From: Ferirhizobium litorale
GTDB lineage: Bacteria; Pseudomonadota; Alphaproteobacteria; Rhizobiales; Rhizobiaceae
Length of the DNA stretch: 64,000 nt
NCBI GenBank assembly: GCA_030028905.1
Contig: JALDYZ010000011.1
Span: 114,622 to 178,621, forward strand
Direction of reading: 5' to 3'
The notes beneath the pieces were generated by a model. That model was not told the DNA's origin. It saw only the letters and a program-made list of their open reading frames with translations, and ran no database searches. Below are positions 40,543-49,383 of the stretch, one piece after another (position 1 is the first letter of the stretch; every line of letters begins with the position of its first letter). A program made the translations under genes and the position numbers.

Positions 40543-41688
40543 CTACGAAAGTTCCTTCGCCGCAACCCGCAGCGCCTGCGCGTGTATGTCGACCACCCGC
40601 TCGGGGCTGTACCGGTCGACGAACTCCTTCCGAAAGTCATTATGCAAGCGCTCGGATGCGAGGTTGCCGCAATAATAGGCCATCGCTTCCACGAGCGCGC
40701 GGTCGCCATTGACGGGAACAAGCCGCCCGAGCCGGGGATCGACCAGAATATCGCTCGGCCCGAACTCGCAATCGGTCGAGATGACGGGCAGGCCGAACCG
40801 CAACGCTTCGCAAATTGCGAGCGACCATCCTTCCCAGCGCGAAGTCGATACGTAGATGTCGCTGCTGACAAGAGCTGCCTGCGGGTTGTCCGGATGATGC
40901 TCGATGCTGACCTTGTCGCCGAGATCAAGCCGGTTGATCTCTCCTCGCAGGTCGGCCTCTCCGGAACCGTAACCGACGATCTTCAGCCTGACGTCCGGCC
41001 TGATCGCGACGAGTTCGGCAAAAGCGCGAAGCAGAATATCTTGGCCCTTCTGAAAGTCGAAGCGGCCGACATTGACGAACGTCACGGTGCCAGAGTCCGT
41101 GAGTGGGGCCTGCCCAGAAAGATCGAACCTCCTGACAGGGTTTGGTACCCACACTTGCGGTACCCTGCTAGAGAACAGTTCCTTGAACGATTCCAGTTGT
41201 TTGGGCGACGTGCCAAATACATGGGAGACCCTTGAGAGGAAATAGAAACGCATCAGGAAGAACAGTATTCTGGCTTTGACATGACTGCGCTCTCGCCGGG
41301 GGTTCCCGTGCAGATGGACGGCGAAATGACGATCCAGGCCAAGGCACGCCGCCATGCAGATCACTGTCGGCTCTATCTGCGGCACGACGACGAGATTGTA
41401 CTTCTTCGCCTTGATCACGCTTCGGAAGGTTCGCATCAGGTCGAGACGGCCATGTGCGACACGGTCGATGATGGTGTAGCCACGCGCCTCAGTTGGCCGG
41501 TTCTTGTGAACCGACGTGTAAAGGACATCGACTTCGAAATCCTCCGGATAGCGATCGGCCAGCATGGAGCAGACGGCGTCGACGACCCGCTCGACACCGG
41601 CAAACGCGTTCGTCCCGGGCTGGATGTAGAGGATCTTCAGACGTCGGCGGAAACGGTCAAATGTCGGCTGTCCGGCTTGCATTTCCAT
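40543..41688 (-). CDS. Family 4 glycosyltransferase
   Basis: The 381-residue GT-B enzyme has IQPGTNAFAGVERVVDAV near the N-terminus and the C-terminal donor site VSTSRWEGWSLAICEALRFG followed by LPVISTDCEFGPSDIL. The CEFGPSDIL ending of the motif resembles galactosyltransferases of capsule and LPS clusters, but the sugar is not certain. Start ATG (MEMQAGQPTF) follows GAGAACGAGGACGA. It is co-directional with the GH16 gene and divergent from a GT2 gene across 258 bases that hold a palindrome and an inverted motif. Confidence 0.88.
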   Translation of the reverse strand: MEMQAGQPTFDRFRRRLKILYIQPGTNAFAGVERVVDAVCSMLADRYPEDFEVDVLYTSVHKNRPTEARGYTIIDRVAHGRLDLMRTFRSVIKAKKYNLVVVPQIEPTVICMAACLGLDRHFAVHLHGNPRRERSHVKARILFFLMRFYFLSRVSHVFGTSPKQLESFKELFSSRVPQVWVPNPVRRFDLSGQAPLTDSGTVTFVNVGRFDFQKGQDILLRAFAELVAIRPDVRLKIVGYGSGEADLRGEINRLDLGDKVSIEHHPDNPQAALVSSDIYVSTSRWEGWSLAICEALRFGLPVISTDCEFGPSDILVDPRLGRLVPVNGDRALVEAMAYYCGNLASERLHNDFRKEFVDRYSPERVVDIHAQALRVAAKELS

Positions 41689-41802
41689 TCGTCCTCGTTC
41701 TCCGGACCAATCGGTGGCAATGGTGCGCTCAATATCCGCAACCTCGGACCTCAGCCGGTCTGGATCGATGGTATGCAGCCGGCTAAACTATTTCTTTTGC
41801 GA

Positions 41803-41818
41803 CCCGAAATATTTCGGG
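41803..41818. repeat. Perfect 16-bp palindrome in a divergent promoter region
   Basis: CCCGAAATATTTCGGG is its own reverse complement. It lies 115 bases upstream of the GT4 start at 41688 and 129 bases upstream of the GT2 start at 41947. There is no T-run, so an operator or cruciform is more likely than a terminator. Confidence 0.55.
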
Positions 41819-41888
41819 GCGCATAAGCTGGAACCAGCACTAACCATCTGTGTATTGCGGCGGCCCGGAGGCGGTGTTTGTGGACATC

Positions 41889-41919
41889 TTGCACTGCACT
41901 TGTTATGCTGCTCTGCAAC
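41889..41919. promoter_or_regulatory. Inverted TTGCA motif, candidate operator (site B)
   Basis: TTGCACTGCAC at 41889-41899 and, inverted, GTTGCAGAGCA (reverse complement of 41909-41919) form an imperfect inverted pair 28 bases before the GT2 start. The first arm resembles the arms at 54010-54036 and 61800-61810. A possible -10, CATATT, overlaps its right edge at 41919-41924 with no good -35, which would suit an activator site. Confidence 0.4.
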
Positions 41920-41946
41920 ATATTCGGTGTAGAGAAGGTTTGCAAG

Positions 41947-42969
41947 ATGGTAACAAGCCTGCCGCCTCTCAGCATTATAATCTCTTGCTACAACTACGAA
42001 ATGTACATCGGAGAATGCATAAGAAGCGCTCTTTCGCAAGACTATGCTAATCTGGAGATTATAGTGGTCGACGACGGATCGACCGATGGCTCCTGGCAGA
42101 AGATCCAGGAGTTCGGCGACCAGATCATTGCCGTTCGAATGGAAAATCAGGGCCAGCTGAAAGCATTGTTTGCCGGCCTGTCTCTCGCACAGGGCGACTA
42201 CATCTATTTCCTCGATGCCGATGACGTGCTCGCCGAAGACGCGCTGGCGCAAATAGCCCCCTGCCTGCAACCCGATGTATCCAAGATACAGTTCATGCTT
42301 CTGCCGATCGACAAGGACGGGAACGCGATCGGCAATGCGTTTCCAACGCTCCGGCCATCCGACGATTCGACCGCACTCATCCGGTCGATCAGGACGCGGG
42401 GCTACTACAACACCCCACCGACCTCGGGAAACATCTACAGACGGGATGTGTACGAGGGGCTCGGCGACATGTCCTATGAGATGGGCATAGACGGTGTCCC
42501 GTATTTGCTGGCGCCATTCGTGGGACGCGTCGTGTCGATCGACAGGACGTTGGGCAAATACAGGATCCACGATTCCAACCAGTCTTCCTTTTCCGTGGTC
42601 ACGTCGACGCGCATGAAGCGCTACGTCGACTGCTTCATGGGGCGTCTCCACCACTTGGCGGAACTTGTGCAAGCTCGCTGCGCGACGACTGAAAAGTTCG
42701 AGGTCCGCAATGACTATGCCTATGTCATGGAACTGGATGCGATGAGCCGCGTCGCCGATGGGAAGCAGCCGGGCATCCGCCAGACATGGGCCCACATTGC
42801 TGCGGTAGCCCGTGAGCACACAGGCAGGAAGCGCCTGGGGCTTTGCCTGTTTGCCGTCGCGCTGTTCGTGCTACCGAACTCCATGGCACGGCAACTGACG
42901 GCAATCCGGGTCAACCCGTCGCGCTCCGGCCACTTTCGCTCGCGCTTGAAGCAGGCATTTTCCGTTTAG
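41947..42969 (+). CDS. Family 2 glycosyltransferase
   Basis: The 340-residue enzyme has the GT2 core: LSIIISCYNYEMYIGECI, IIVVDDGSTDGSW, and the metal-binding FLDADDVL (about residues 85-100). The start ATG (MVTSLPPLSI) has AGAAGG eight bases upstream; the longer frame is not supported. A short hydrophobic stretch, LGLCLFAVALFVLPNSMA, near residue 300 may anchor it to the membrane. It adds a sugar to the growing repeat unit. It is divergent from the GT4/GH16 pair and converges with the next GT4 gene. Confidence 0.87.
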   Translation: MVTSLPPLSIIISCYNYEMYIGECIRSALSQDYANLEIIVVDDGSTDGSWQKIQEFGDQIIAVRMENQGQLKALFAGLSLAQGDYIYFLDADDVLAEDALAQIAPCLQPDVSKIQFMLLPIDKDGNAIGNAFPTLRPSDDSTALIRSIRTRGYYNTPPTSGNIYRRDVYEGLGDMSYEMGIDGVPYLLAPFVGRVVSIDRTLGKYRIHDSNQSSFSVVTSTRMKRYVDCFMGRLHHLAELVQARCATTEKFEVRNDYAYVMELDAMSRVADGKQPGIRQTWAHIAAVAREHTGRKRLGLCLFAVALFVLPNSMARQLTAIRVNPSRSGHFRSRLKQAFSV

Positions 42970-42990
42970 GTATCCCCATCAGGGCGCCTG

Positions 42991-44070
42991 TCAGGTGGCA
43001 AGCGCAACCGCCTTCGGGTGGGGCATTGCCGAACGATAGACCTCGATCGTCTCCTTCGCGACGCGCTCGATCGTCAGGCGGTCGATGCGCAACTGGCTCT
43101 TCTGCTTCCAGCTTGCAATCCGCTCGGGGGACTCCAGCAGATGGCGCAGCATGCCGGCGAGCGCAGCCGGATCGCGAGGTGGCACGAGAAGCCCCGCCTC
43201 GCCGTGTTCGAGAAGCTGAGGAATGCCGTCAACGGCAGACCCGATGACCGCGCAGCGTGCTTCCCTGGCTTCCGAAAGCACAAGCGGTGCGGGATCGGCA
43301 TGCGACGGCAAAACGAAGACATCGGCTGCCACCATATAGGGATACGGATCGCTGACCGAGCCGATAAAGGTCACCGCCTCCGCGCATTCGAGCGTTGCCA
43401 CCATCTCCTTGTACGTCTCGCGATACGGTCCGTCACCGACGACGTAGAGATGTGCCGCGGGAAACGCGCCATGTATCGCCTCGAAGGCATGGAAGAGGTC
43501 GGGCAGGCCCTTGCGCGGATGAAGGCCGCCGACAAACAGAATGCTCGGGGACCGGAGTGGTTTGGGTTCTTCGCTACGCCCTTCCGATCGGCTCGATCCG
43601 ATGGTCCCGTTCAGCACGACCTTCAGTTTCGACGCCGACACGCCACGTCGCTTCATGGAAGCCCCGACCACATCGCTGACGGCAATCACCCGGGTGCCGA
43701 GCCCCATCAGCGTCGCGCTTCTTTCGAATTCGTTGTGCACCGTCGTGATCAACGGGACGCCCCTCACTTTGCAGATTGGATAGGAAATCACCGCGCTGGT
43801 CATCATGTGGGCATGGACGATATCGAACTCGAGATCGCGGACATGGGCGTTGAGACGGATCAGGGCCTTGACAAGGCTCGGTATCCTTCTGCGGTGATTG
43901 ACAACGAAAGTCCCGATACCGTTTGCCTTCAGGAGGGAATCGAAGTCGCCGCCTTCGCTTGCGACATACACCTCATGCCCGAGGCGCACTTGGGCACAAG
44001 CCAGATCCACCGCCGCATGGACGTGTCCGTTCAAGCGCCGGGTGTGATTGAGAATATGCAGAATGCGCAT
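42991..44070 (-). CDS. Family 4 glycosyltransferase
   Basis: The 359-residue GT-B enzyme begins MRILHILNHTRRLNGHV, a classical GT4 N-terminus, and has ILFVGGLHPRKGLPDLF and the donor-site region VLPSHADPAPLVLSEARE. The usual E-x7-E motif here reads SHADPAPLVLSEA, so the first Glu is replaced by Asp, a minor change. Start at 44070 has GAGAGG six bases upstream; the frame opens nine codons earlier. It is downstream of the FAD oxidoreductase gene on the same strand (94-base gap). Confidence 0.87.
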   Translation of the reverse strand: MRILHILNHTRRLNGHVHAAVDLACAQVRLGHEVYVASEGGDFDSLLKANGIGTFVVNHRRRIPSLVKALIRLNAHVRDLEFDIVHAHMMTSAVISYPICKVRGVPLITTVHNEFERSATLMGLGTRVIAVSDVVGASMKRRGVSASKLKVVLNGTIGSSRSEGRSEEPKPLRSPSILFVGGLHPRKGLPDLFHAFEAIHGAFPAAHLYVVGDGPYRETYKEMVATLECAEAVTFIGSVSDPYPYMVAADVFVLPSHADPAPLVLSEAREARCAVIGSAVDGIPQLLEHGEAGLLVPPRDPAALAGMLRHLLESPERIASWKQKSQLRIDRLTIERVAKETIEVYRSAMPHPKAVALAT

Positions 44071-44164
44071 GGTCAACCTCTCGTCATTCAACGACACTCA
44101 TGAAGCTCTCCGATGCCAGACGGAAGGCACGGCATTCGGCTGGCCCTCCCAAAGATGCGTTTGA

Positions 44165-45505
44165 TCATGGCGCTTGCTGCTGAAGTTCGCCGATTTCCCT
44201 CTCGACGTCGATGGTCGAGACCCTTGCAGTCGGCTGATAGTTGAAGGCCCCCTGACGCCCGATCGAGTCGATGCCGAAGGCTCGTAGTCGTGCGATGGCA
44301 TCGGCCGCTTTCCGGGCTGCCCCCTTGCGATAGATCGGATAGGCGTTGGTCAGCACATGACTCCCCTCCAGCTTGAGGTCGCCACGAAACAGACGATTTG
44401 AGCCGGAGTGATGGCGGAAGTCTACCTCTGCCTGCTCTGCCGAGGTTACCGCACCGGCGATCACTTCAACCGCGAAATATTCGCGATCGCCGACCGGCCC
44501 GTAGAAATCGGAGTATACCGTCAGCCGCTTCCACGAGCCATCGTGAGAGAAGTTGTAGATGATGGACTGCGGAAATCCCCGCTCACCGGAAAAGCTGAAA
44601 TAGAGCGTGATGAGCGTGATTGTCGTCAGCTCGGAAGTGCCCACGTTTTCGCACAGCCGTTCGCTCATCCCGATTGGAATGGTCGAGACGATCCGGCCGG
44701 CCTCGAGGCCGCCGTCGGCTAGTGAAAGGTGGAAGCGGGTACCCGATTTCTGTATCTGGTGCATTGTCGCAGACAGCCTGAAGACGACGCCCTGGCTCTC
44801 GAGCTTGGCGACCACGGAACTGTAGAGCGCTGAAAATCCCTCCTTGGGACGCGCCATCTGGCGGTTCGTAGGCGCCTGCGTACGCTTCCGTTTCAGCGCA
44901 CGCCGCAGCAAGTTGATTGCCGACGCGTATTCGGAAATCCACAGCATGCGCTTTCGCGCAAGATCGAGATCGATCTCCTGGGGAGCGATGCCATAGAACC
45001 GCTGCATATAGGTTTCCAGCCCGGATCTGTGCAACAGATACCCACCGATCCAGAACCGCGCGAAATCCCAGGCGTTCGACATCCGCCGGCAGAAGATCCG
45101 GGCATAGAGAACCGAGACGAATATGCGCACCAAGCCGACGGGGCCGGCGGCAAGAATGTCGTCCCGTATCGAGATCGGATAGGCGGTTATCTTGCCCTGC
45201 GGGTTCAGTCTGCCCCAGGTCGGATTGATTGGGACGTAGTGCGCAAGCAGTTCGGGAAAATGCCGCAATAGCGGTGAGTCGTCCTGAAAGATCAGACTGC
45301 CCACATCGAACGTATAACCCTCGCTGGAGGACCAATCCATATGGTTCCCCCCGACGTGATCGTAATCGTCAACCACCACGACGCGGCTGCCCTGCGTCGA
45401 CAGGATCGAGGCGGCGACAAGCCCCGATATCCCGCCGCCCAAAACAATAACGTCAAATTGCTGCACTGCGGATATGGGAGAGGACAATTCGCTCGCGGCA
45501 TCCAT
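44165..45505 (-). CDS. FAD-dependent oxidoreductase (amine oxidase / UDP-galactopyranose mutase-like superfamily)
   Basis: The 446-residue protein starts with a Rossmann motif VIVLGGGISGLVAASIL (about residues 19-35), then VVVVDDYDHVGGNH, the GG-rich ADP-contact of the family. Its second half (SGERGFPQSIIYNF, YFAVEVI) looks like the flavin-containing amine oxidase/protoporphyrinogen oxidase type. In glycan clusters such proteins often have UDP-galactopyranose mutase-like roles or oxidise sugar hydroxyls, but the GLF-specific motifs are not clear enough to name it. It begins a two-gene minus operon with a GT4. Cofactor binding is fairly sure; substrate is inference. Confidence 0.75.
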   Translation of the reverse strand: MDAASELSSPISAVQQFDVIVLGGGISGLVAASILSTQGSRVVVVDDYDHVGGNHMDWSSSEGYTFDVGSLIFQDDSPLLRHFPELLAHYVPINPTWGRLNPQGKITAYPISIRDDILAAGPVGLVRIFVSVLYARIFCRRMSNAWDFARFWIGGYLLHRSGLETYMQRFYGIAPQEIDLDLARKRMLWISEYASAINLLRRALKRKRTQAPTNRQMARPKEGFSALYSSVVAKLESQGVVFRLSATMHQIQKSGTRFHLSLADGGLEAGRIVSTIPIGMSERLCENVGTSELTTITLITLYFSFSGERGFPQSIIYNFSHDGSWKRLTVYSDFYGPVGDREYFAVEVIAGAVTSAEQAEVDFRHHSGSNRLFRGDLKLEGSHVLTNAYPIYRKGAARKAADAIARLRAFGIDSIGRQGAFNYQPTARVSTIDVEREIGELQQQAP

Positions 45506-45778
45506 TGGCGTTCCCCGTCCTAGCCCCCCAGTATTTCGAAACAGTATAAGTTAATGAAATCAGAGTCGACAAGAAAAACAGATGAACTTTGAGCAACCTT
45601 GGTAATGTACCTGCGACAAAGCAAGTCTCCAAATTTGACTTGATGCGCATCAAATAATGCTGCATTCTTTTCGCAATTGCGAACTAACGGATGCAGTTTT
45701 TGCTGCGCCGCACGGGTGCGATCACCGTCGCCACTGGCAAGTGTAGACCGGGCTGATCGATGGCGAAGGGTTTATTCA

Positions 45779-47749
45779 GTGCTGCGGCAAAGCCTCGACC
45801 AACTCATTCATAGCCCCCTGGATGGCATCGATCTGATCTCGACGGATGTCTTCGACACCTTGCTTCTAAGACAGCCACGATCTCAACGGTCGCGCGTCAT
45901 GCAGGGCGAGCAACGGTTTGCGAGGCTGCTCCGGGAGGAAGGCTTTGCGGTCAGCCCGCAACACCTGTTTCGAACCCGGCAGCTGGCCGAGAGGTATGCC
46001 TACCGGGCATTGAACGTCGGCGGCGGTGCGGGCGAGGTGAGGCTTGTCGATATCGTCGCCAGACAGGTTGCGTTGCTCGGTCTCCCCGAGTGCATGATCG
46101 ACAGGCGCATGGCCTTGGAAATAGCGATCGAGAAGGCCTCGCTGTGTGCCAACGAGCCGCTGGCCAAAGCGTTGCGACTGCAGCGTCAGGCCGGCATTCG
46201 CATCGTAGCTGTCTCCGACACCGCGCTATCGACCCCTCTTTTGGCGGAATTGATCAATCACTTTCACGGTCCCGGACTGATTGACGCGATCTATTCCAGC
46301 GCAGATGCCGGAGCCAGCAAGCGGTACGGGCAGCTCTTTTCAAGCGTATTGTCCGAGGAGGGCGTGATCGCTTCGCGGGTGCTGCATGTGGGCGATGACT
46401 TCATTGCCGATTGCACTGTTCCGCAAGCAATGGGGATTCGCACGGTGCATCTGCCGAAGGGACGCCTGCGTCGGCTTGCGGCCCAGGCCGACGGCGCCTG
46501 GGTCGAGGCGGCAAGGGCAGTGCGGCACCATCTGGCACCCACGCGGCAGCGCATACCGGAAATCTCTGACAGAACGGCGTTCGGGAAAGAGGTGTTCGGA
46601 CCGATCGTTGCGCAGTTTTGTCTCCACATGTGGCTCTATGCGACGCAGGCGCAAACACAAGGGAATGCCGCCCTGCTGTTTTGCGCGCGGGGTGGGATCG
46701 GCATCAGAGAGGTATTCGAGCGCCTGCTGAACAAGTTGCAACTGCCTCTGTCGATCCGGCGCGAGAACGTCATGATCTCACGCCTCGTTGCTGCTCGTGC
46801 GGCGGTCGCAAGGCGAAGCCGAGCCGCCCTCGACGAGCTTGGTCGGGAGTTCCGCAAAGGCAGCTTTGCCGATGTCGCCAATGCGCTTGGCGGACACTGC
46901 TATGACCTGTCCGGACCATGGCAGGCGACTTTCGAGCGCCAGCGCTTTTATGCGATGCTCGATTCGCCGGAAGGGGCTCTTGTCCTCGACGATATCGTGC
47001 GACAGACCGAACTCTTCGAACGTCACCTCGATGTGGTTTCCAGCAACGCCACCCGCATTATCCTGTGCGACACGGGTCTCTACGGCAGCACCCAGCGACT
47101 GGTGGCGGCCGGGCTGCCCCAACGGCAGTTCGAAACGATCCAGTTTGCCCGGTGCAACTACAAGGGCTTCAGCGAGGATCACTTTCCCCAAGTCGTCGGC
47201 CTGGTCGTCGAGGAGGACTTCTACAATCCGCTGAAGATCGAAACGGTTATCTTGCGCTACTGGCAGATAATCGAAAGCCTGTTCGAACCCGCCATTCCGT
47301 CCGTTCGTCATTTCCACGAAGTGGAAGGTGGGGGCATTCGCAGCAATGCGGGCGACATTGCCCATGGTCGCTTCGATCCCGCAGCCGATAATCCGCTGCT
47401 GACGGGTGTTCTGCAATATGTCGAACAGGTGCAAAATGGCGCGCAGATCATCGGCGATGCGGATCACGCATGGGTCCGCCTGAAGCAGGCGATCACGAAC
47501 CCTGGCGCCTTCGACATGGAGGCTCTGGGGGTGGGAGCCCGTTCGGTCGATTTCGGCCGTCAGGAAAGCGTATTCGTGCTCAATCAATCCGCGGCACCGG
47601 ACCTCGCTCGGAAGCTGGCCTCCGTCAAGGCGCAGCTCTGGCGCGAGGGCGCGATCGCCCGCGATTTTCCGCTGTTGAAGTCGGCGCTTCTCCCGGCGCT
47701 CGAGCTTGTTCATATCGTGAGGGGGGTATCGGCACGCCTGAGCAGGTGA
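45779..47749 (+). CDS. HAD-superfamily hydrolase-like protein with a large unknown C-terminal domain
   Basis: The 656-residue protein has a HAD domain (about 10-230) with motif I STDVFDTLLLR (nucleophile Asp), motif II VSDTALS, motif III ASKRYGQL and motif IV HVGDDFIAD, all in order. The next 400 residues contain NAALLFCARGGIGIREVFERL and RIILCDTGLYGSTQRLV, a fold I cannot name; it resembles the HAD-fused proteins (COG5610 type) found in capsule and O-antigen clusters. Those may modify glycans or sugar phosphates. The chosen start is GTG, eight bases after GAAGGG; a TTG 34 codons upstream is possible. It is upstream of the flippase gene (96-base gap). Confidence 0.75.
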   Translation: MLRQSLDQLIHSPLDGIDLISTDVFDTLLLRQPRSQRSRVMQGEQRFARLLREEGFAVSPQHLFRTRQLAERYAYRALNVGGGAGEVRLVDIVARQVALLGLPECMIDRRMALEIAIEKASLCANEPLAKALRLQRQAGIRIVAVSDTALSTPLLAELINHFHGPGLIDAIYSSADAGASKRYGQLFSSVLSEEGVIASRVLHVGDDFIADCTVPQAMGIRTVHLPKGRLRRLAAQADGAWVEAARAVRHHLAPTRQRIPEISDRTAFGKEVFGPIVAQFCLHMWLYATQAQTQGNAALLFCARGGIGIREVFERLLNKLQLPLSIRRENVMISRLVAARAAVARRSRAALDELGREFRKGSFADVANALGGHCYDLSGPWQATFERQRFYAMLDSPEGALVLDDIVRQTELFERHLDVVSSNATRIILCDTGLYGSTQRLVAAGLPQRQFETIQFARCNYKGFSEDHFPQVVGLVVEEDFYNPLKIETVILRYWQIIESLFEPAIPSVRHFHEVEGGGIRSNAGDIAHGRFDPAADNPLLTGVLQYVEQVQNGAQIIGDADHAWVRLKQAITNPGAFDMEALGVGARSVDFGRQESVFVLNQSAAPDLARKLASVKAQLWREGAIARDFPLLKSALLPALELVHIVRGVSARLSR

Positions 47750-47845
47750 CGGATGCGGGCGTCTTCTTCAAATGCACCTGCCAGGTGAACGTGCGTCATC
47801 GCCACTTACCGGGCGTGCCTGACGTCCACGATTTCGGAGTGCGAC

Positions 47846-49282
47846 ATGCTTGCGGTTAAGGCAATCAAGGGTGCAGGATGGCTCGTGTTCTCGCGCTTCG
47901 TCGGGAGGATCATTGACTTCTTCACCTTGCTGGTTTTCGCACGGGTCCTCTCACCGGCGGATTTTGGCTTGGTTGCACTGGCAACATCGCTCGTCGTCGT
48001 CGTGGATACGATGCTGGAGGTCCCCGTCACCCAGGCCCTCGTGCGCCTGCCGACGATCGACAAGAGCCATCTCGATACGGGATTCACCGTGGGCCTGCTG
48101 AGGGGGATCCTGATCGGCGCCGTCATCTTGGCTGCAGCCTGGCCCTACTCGCTGATCAATCACGACAGCGATCTCATCATGCTCGCTGGCGTTCTTGCGC
48201 TTGGTCCGATTTCGAGAGGACTTGCCAGTCCGGCGATGGTCAACTTCGCGCGCCAGCTTGGGTTTCACCAGACATTTATCCTCGAATTCCTGGGAAAGCT
48301 GACTGCCAGCCTGATTGCGATGCTCATCGTCTTGTCAGGCGGCGCCTACTGGGCAATCGTTGCGAATTTCGTGATTACTTCCTTAGTATCGACGACCGCC
48401 TCATACATGCTCGCCCCGTACAGGCCTGCCATATCACTGAAACACCTGCCCGATTTCGCCGGCTTCATCGGATGGTACAGTTCGGCCCAGTTGATTTCGG
48501 CACTCAACTGGCAGTTTGATAGATTCCTCATCGGCGCGCTCGCCGACCGCCCGACGCTTGGCCGATATGCCATCGCCTCGGATGTGGCGGTCATCCCGAC
48601 ACAAAGCCTCATCGGACCGGCGCTGCAGCCGATGATGGCGGCATTCTCCAAGATCAATACGGATCGTGCGAGATTGCGCCACGCTTTTCTGAAGGCAACC
48701 CGATTCGCCATGCTGATCTCGACACCCGCCTGCCTGGGGATTTCCCTAACCGCCGATCTCGCAACCGATCTGCTGCTTGGAAAGAAATGGGAACAGGCCG
48801 CTCCTCTTCTCAGTCTGCTGGCGCTCTCGATGATACCCGTCCCCTATCTACAAACGCTCTCGTCGGTCAGCGTGGCGCTCGGCAAGCCTCACGTCATTTT
48901 CCGGCTGAACGCCATCGATCTTTCCTTTCGGGTGGTGCTGATTTCGATCGGCTTCTATCTGGGATCGGTCACGGGCGTGAGCTATGCCCGGATCGGACTC
49001 TCGGCCATGATGCTCGCGTTCTACCTCAACGAGACGCGGCGCCTGCTCGAGATCAACATTGCGGCGCAGCTGAGAAGCATATGGAAGGTTGCGCCTGCGG
49101 CGATTGCTATGACAGTCGTCGTATGGCTCGTCCGCGGCGAACTCTCCGGGCGCGGCTATCCACAGCTTGTCGAGCTTGCGCTTGTGATTGCCGCAGGGGC
49201 GGGAACCTATGCGGCTGCTTTGCTGCTACTCGGTATCCGGCTTATCATCGGTCCCGGCCGGTTGGAGCTCATTGATCGCTGA
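47846..49282 (+). CDS. Oligosaccharide flippase (Wzx/ExoT-type)
   Basis: The 478-residue protein has about 12-14 membrane helices spread over its whole length and the polysaccharide-synthesis signature near the N-terminus: GAGWLVFSRFVGRIIDF and LVFARVLSPADFG. Flippases of this type turn lipid-linked repeat units from the cytoplasmic to the periplasmic face. A cytoplasmic loop near residue 210 holds AQLISALNWQFDRFLIGAL, typical of the family. It is likely co-transcribed with the HAD-domain gene. It converges with the chain-length gene. Identification rests on topology and N-terminal motif. Confidence 0.9.
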   Translation: MLAVKAIKGAGWLVFSRFVGRIIDFFTLLVFARVLSPADFGLVALATSLVVVVDTMLEVPVTQALVRLPTIDKSHLDTGFTVGLLRGILIGAVILAAAWPYSLINHDSDLIMLAGVLALGPISRGLASPAMVNFARQLGFHQTFILEFLGKLTASLIAMLIVLSGGAYWAIVANFVITSLVSTTASYMLAPYRPAISLKHLPDFAGFIGWYSSAQLISALNWQFDRFLIGALADRPTLGRYAIASDVAVIPTQSLIGPALQPMMAAFSKINTDRARLRHAFLKATRFAMLISTPACLGISLTADLATDLLLGKKWEQAAPLLSLLALSMIPVPYLQTLSSVSVALGKPHVIFRLNAIDLSFRVVLISIGFYLGSVTGVSYARIGLSAMMLAFYLNETRRLLEINIAAQLRSIWKVAPAAIAMTVVVWLVRGELSGRGYPQLVELALVIAAGAGTYAAALLLLGIRLIIGPGRLELIDR

Positions 49283-49383
49283 TCTCGGGCGAACGTCAGT
49301 GGTTTCCCAAGAGCTTGAAAGGGCCGGTTGGGGATCTGGGCCGGTGACGGGGCTATCTGACCGCGCGCAAGCCTTGCTCGTCA

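Noticed and set aside
45506..45778. Further copy of the TTGCA operator motif upstream of the HAD-domain gene
   Set aside because: Only loose likenesses (TTTTGCTGCGCCGCAC) were found; not enough bases agree to call a site.
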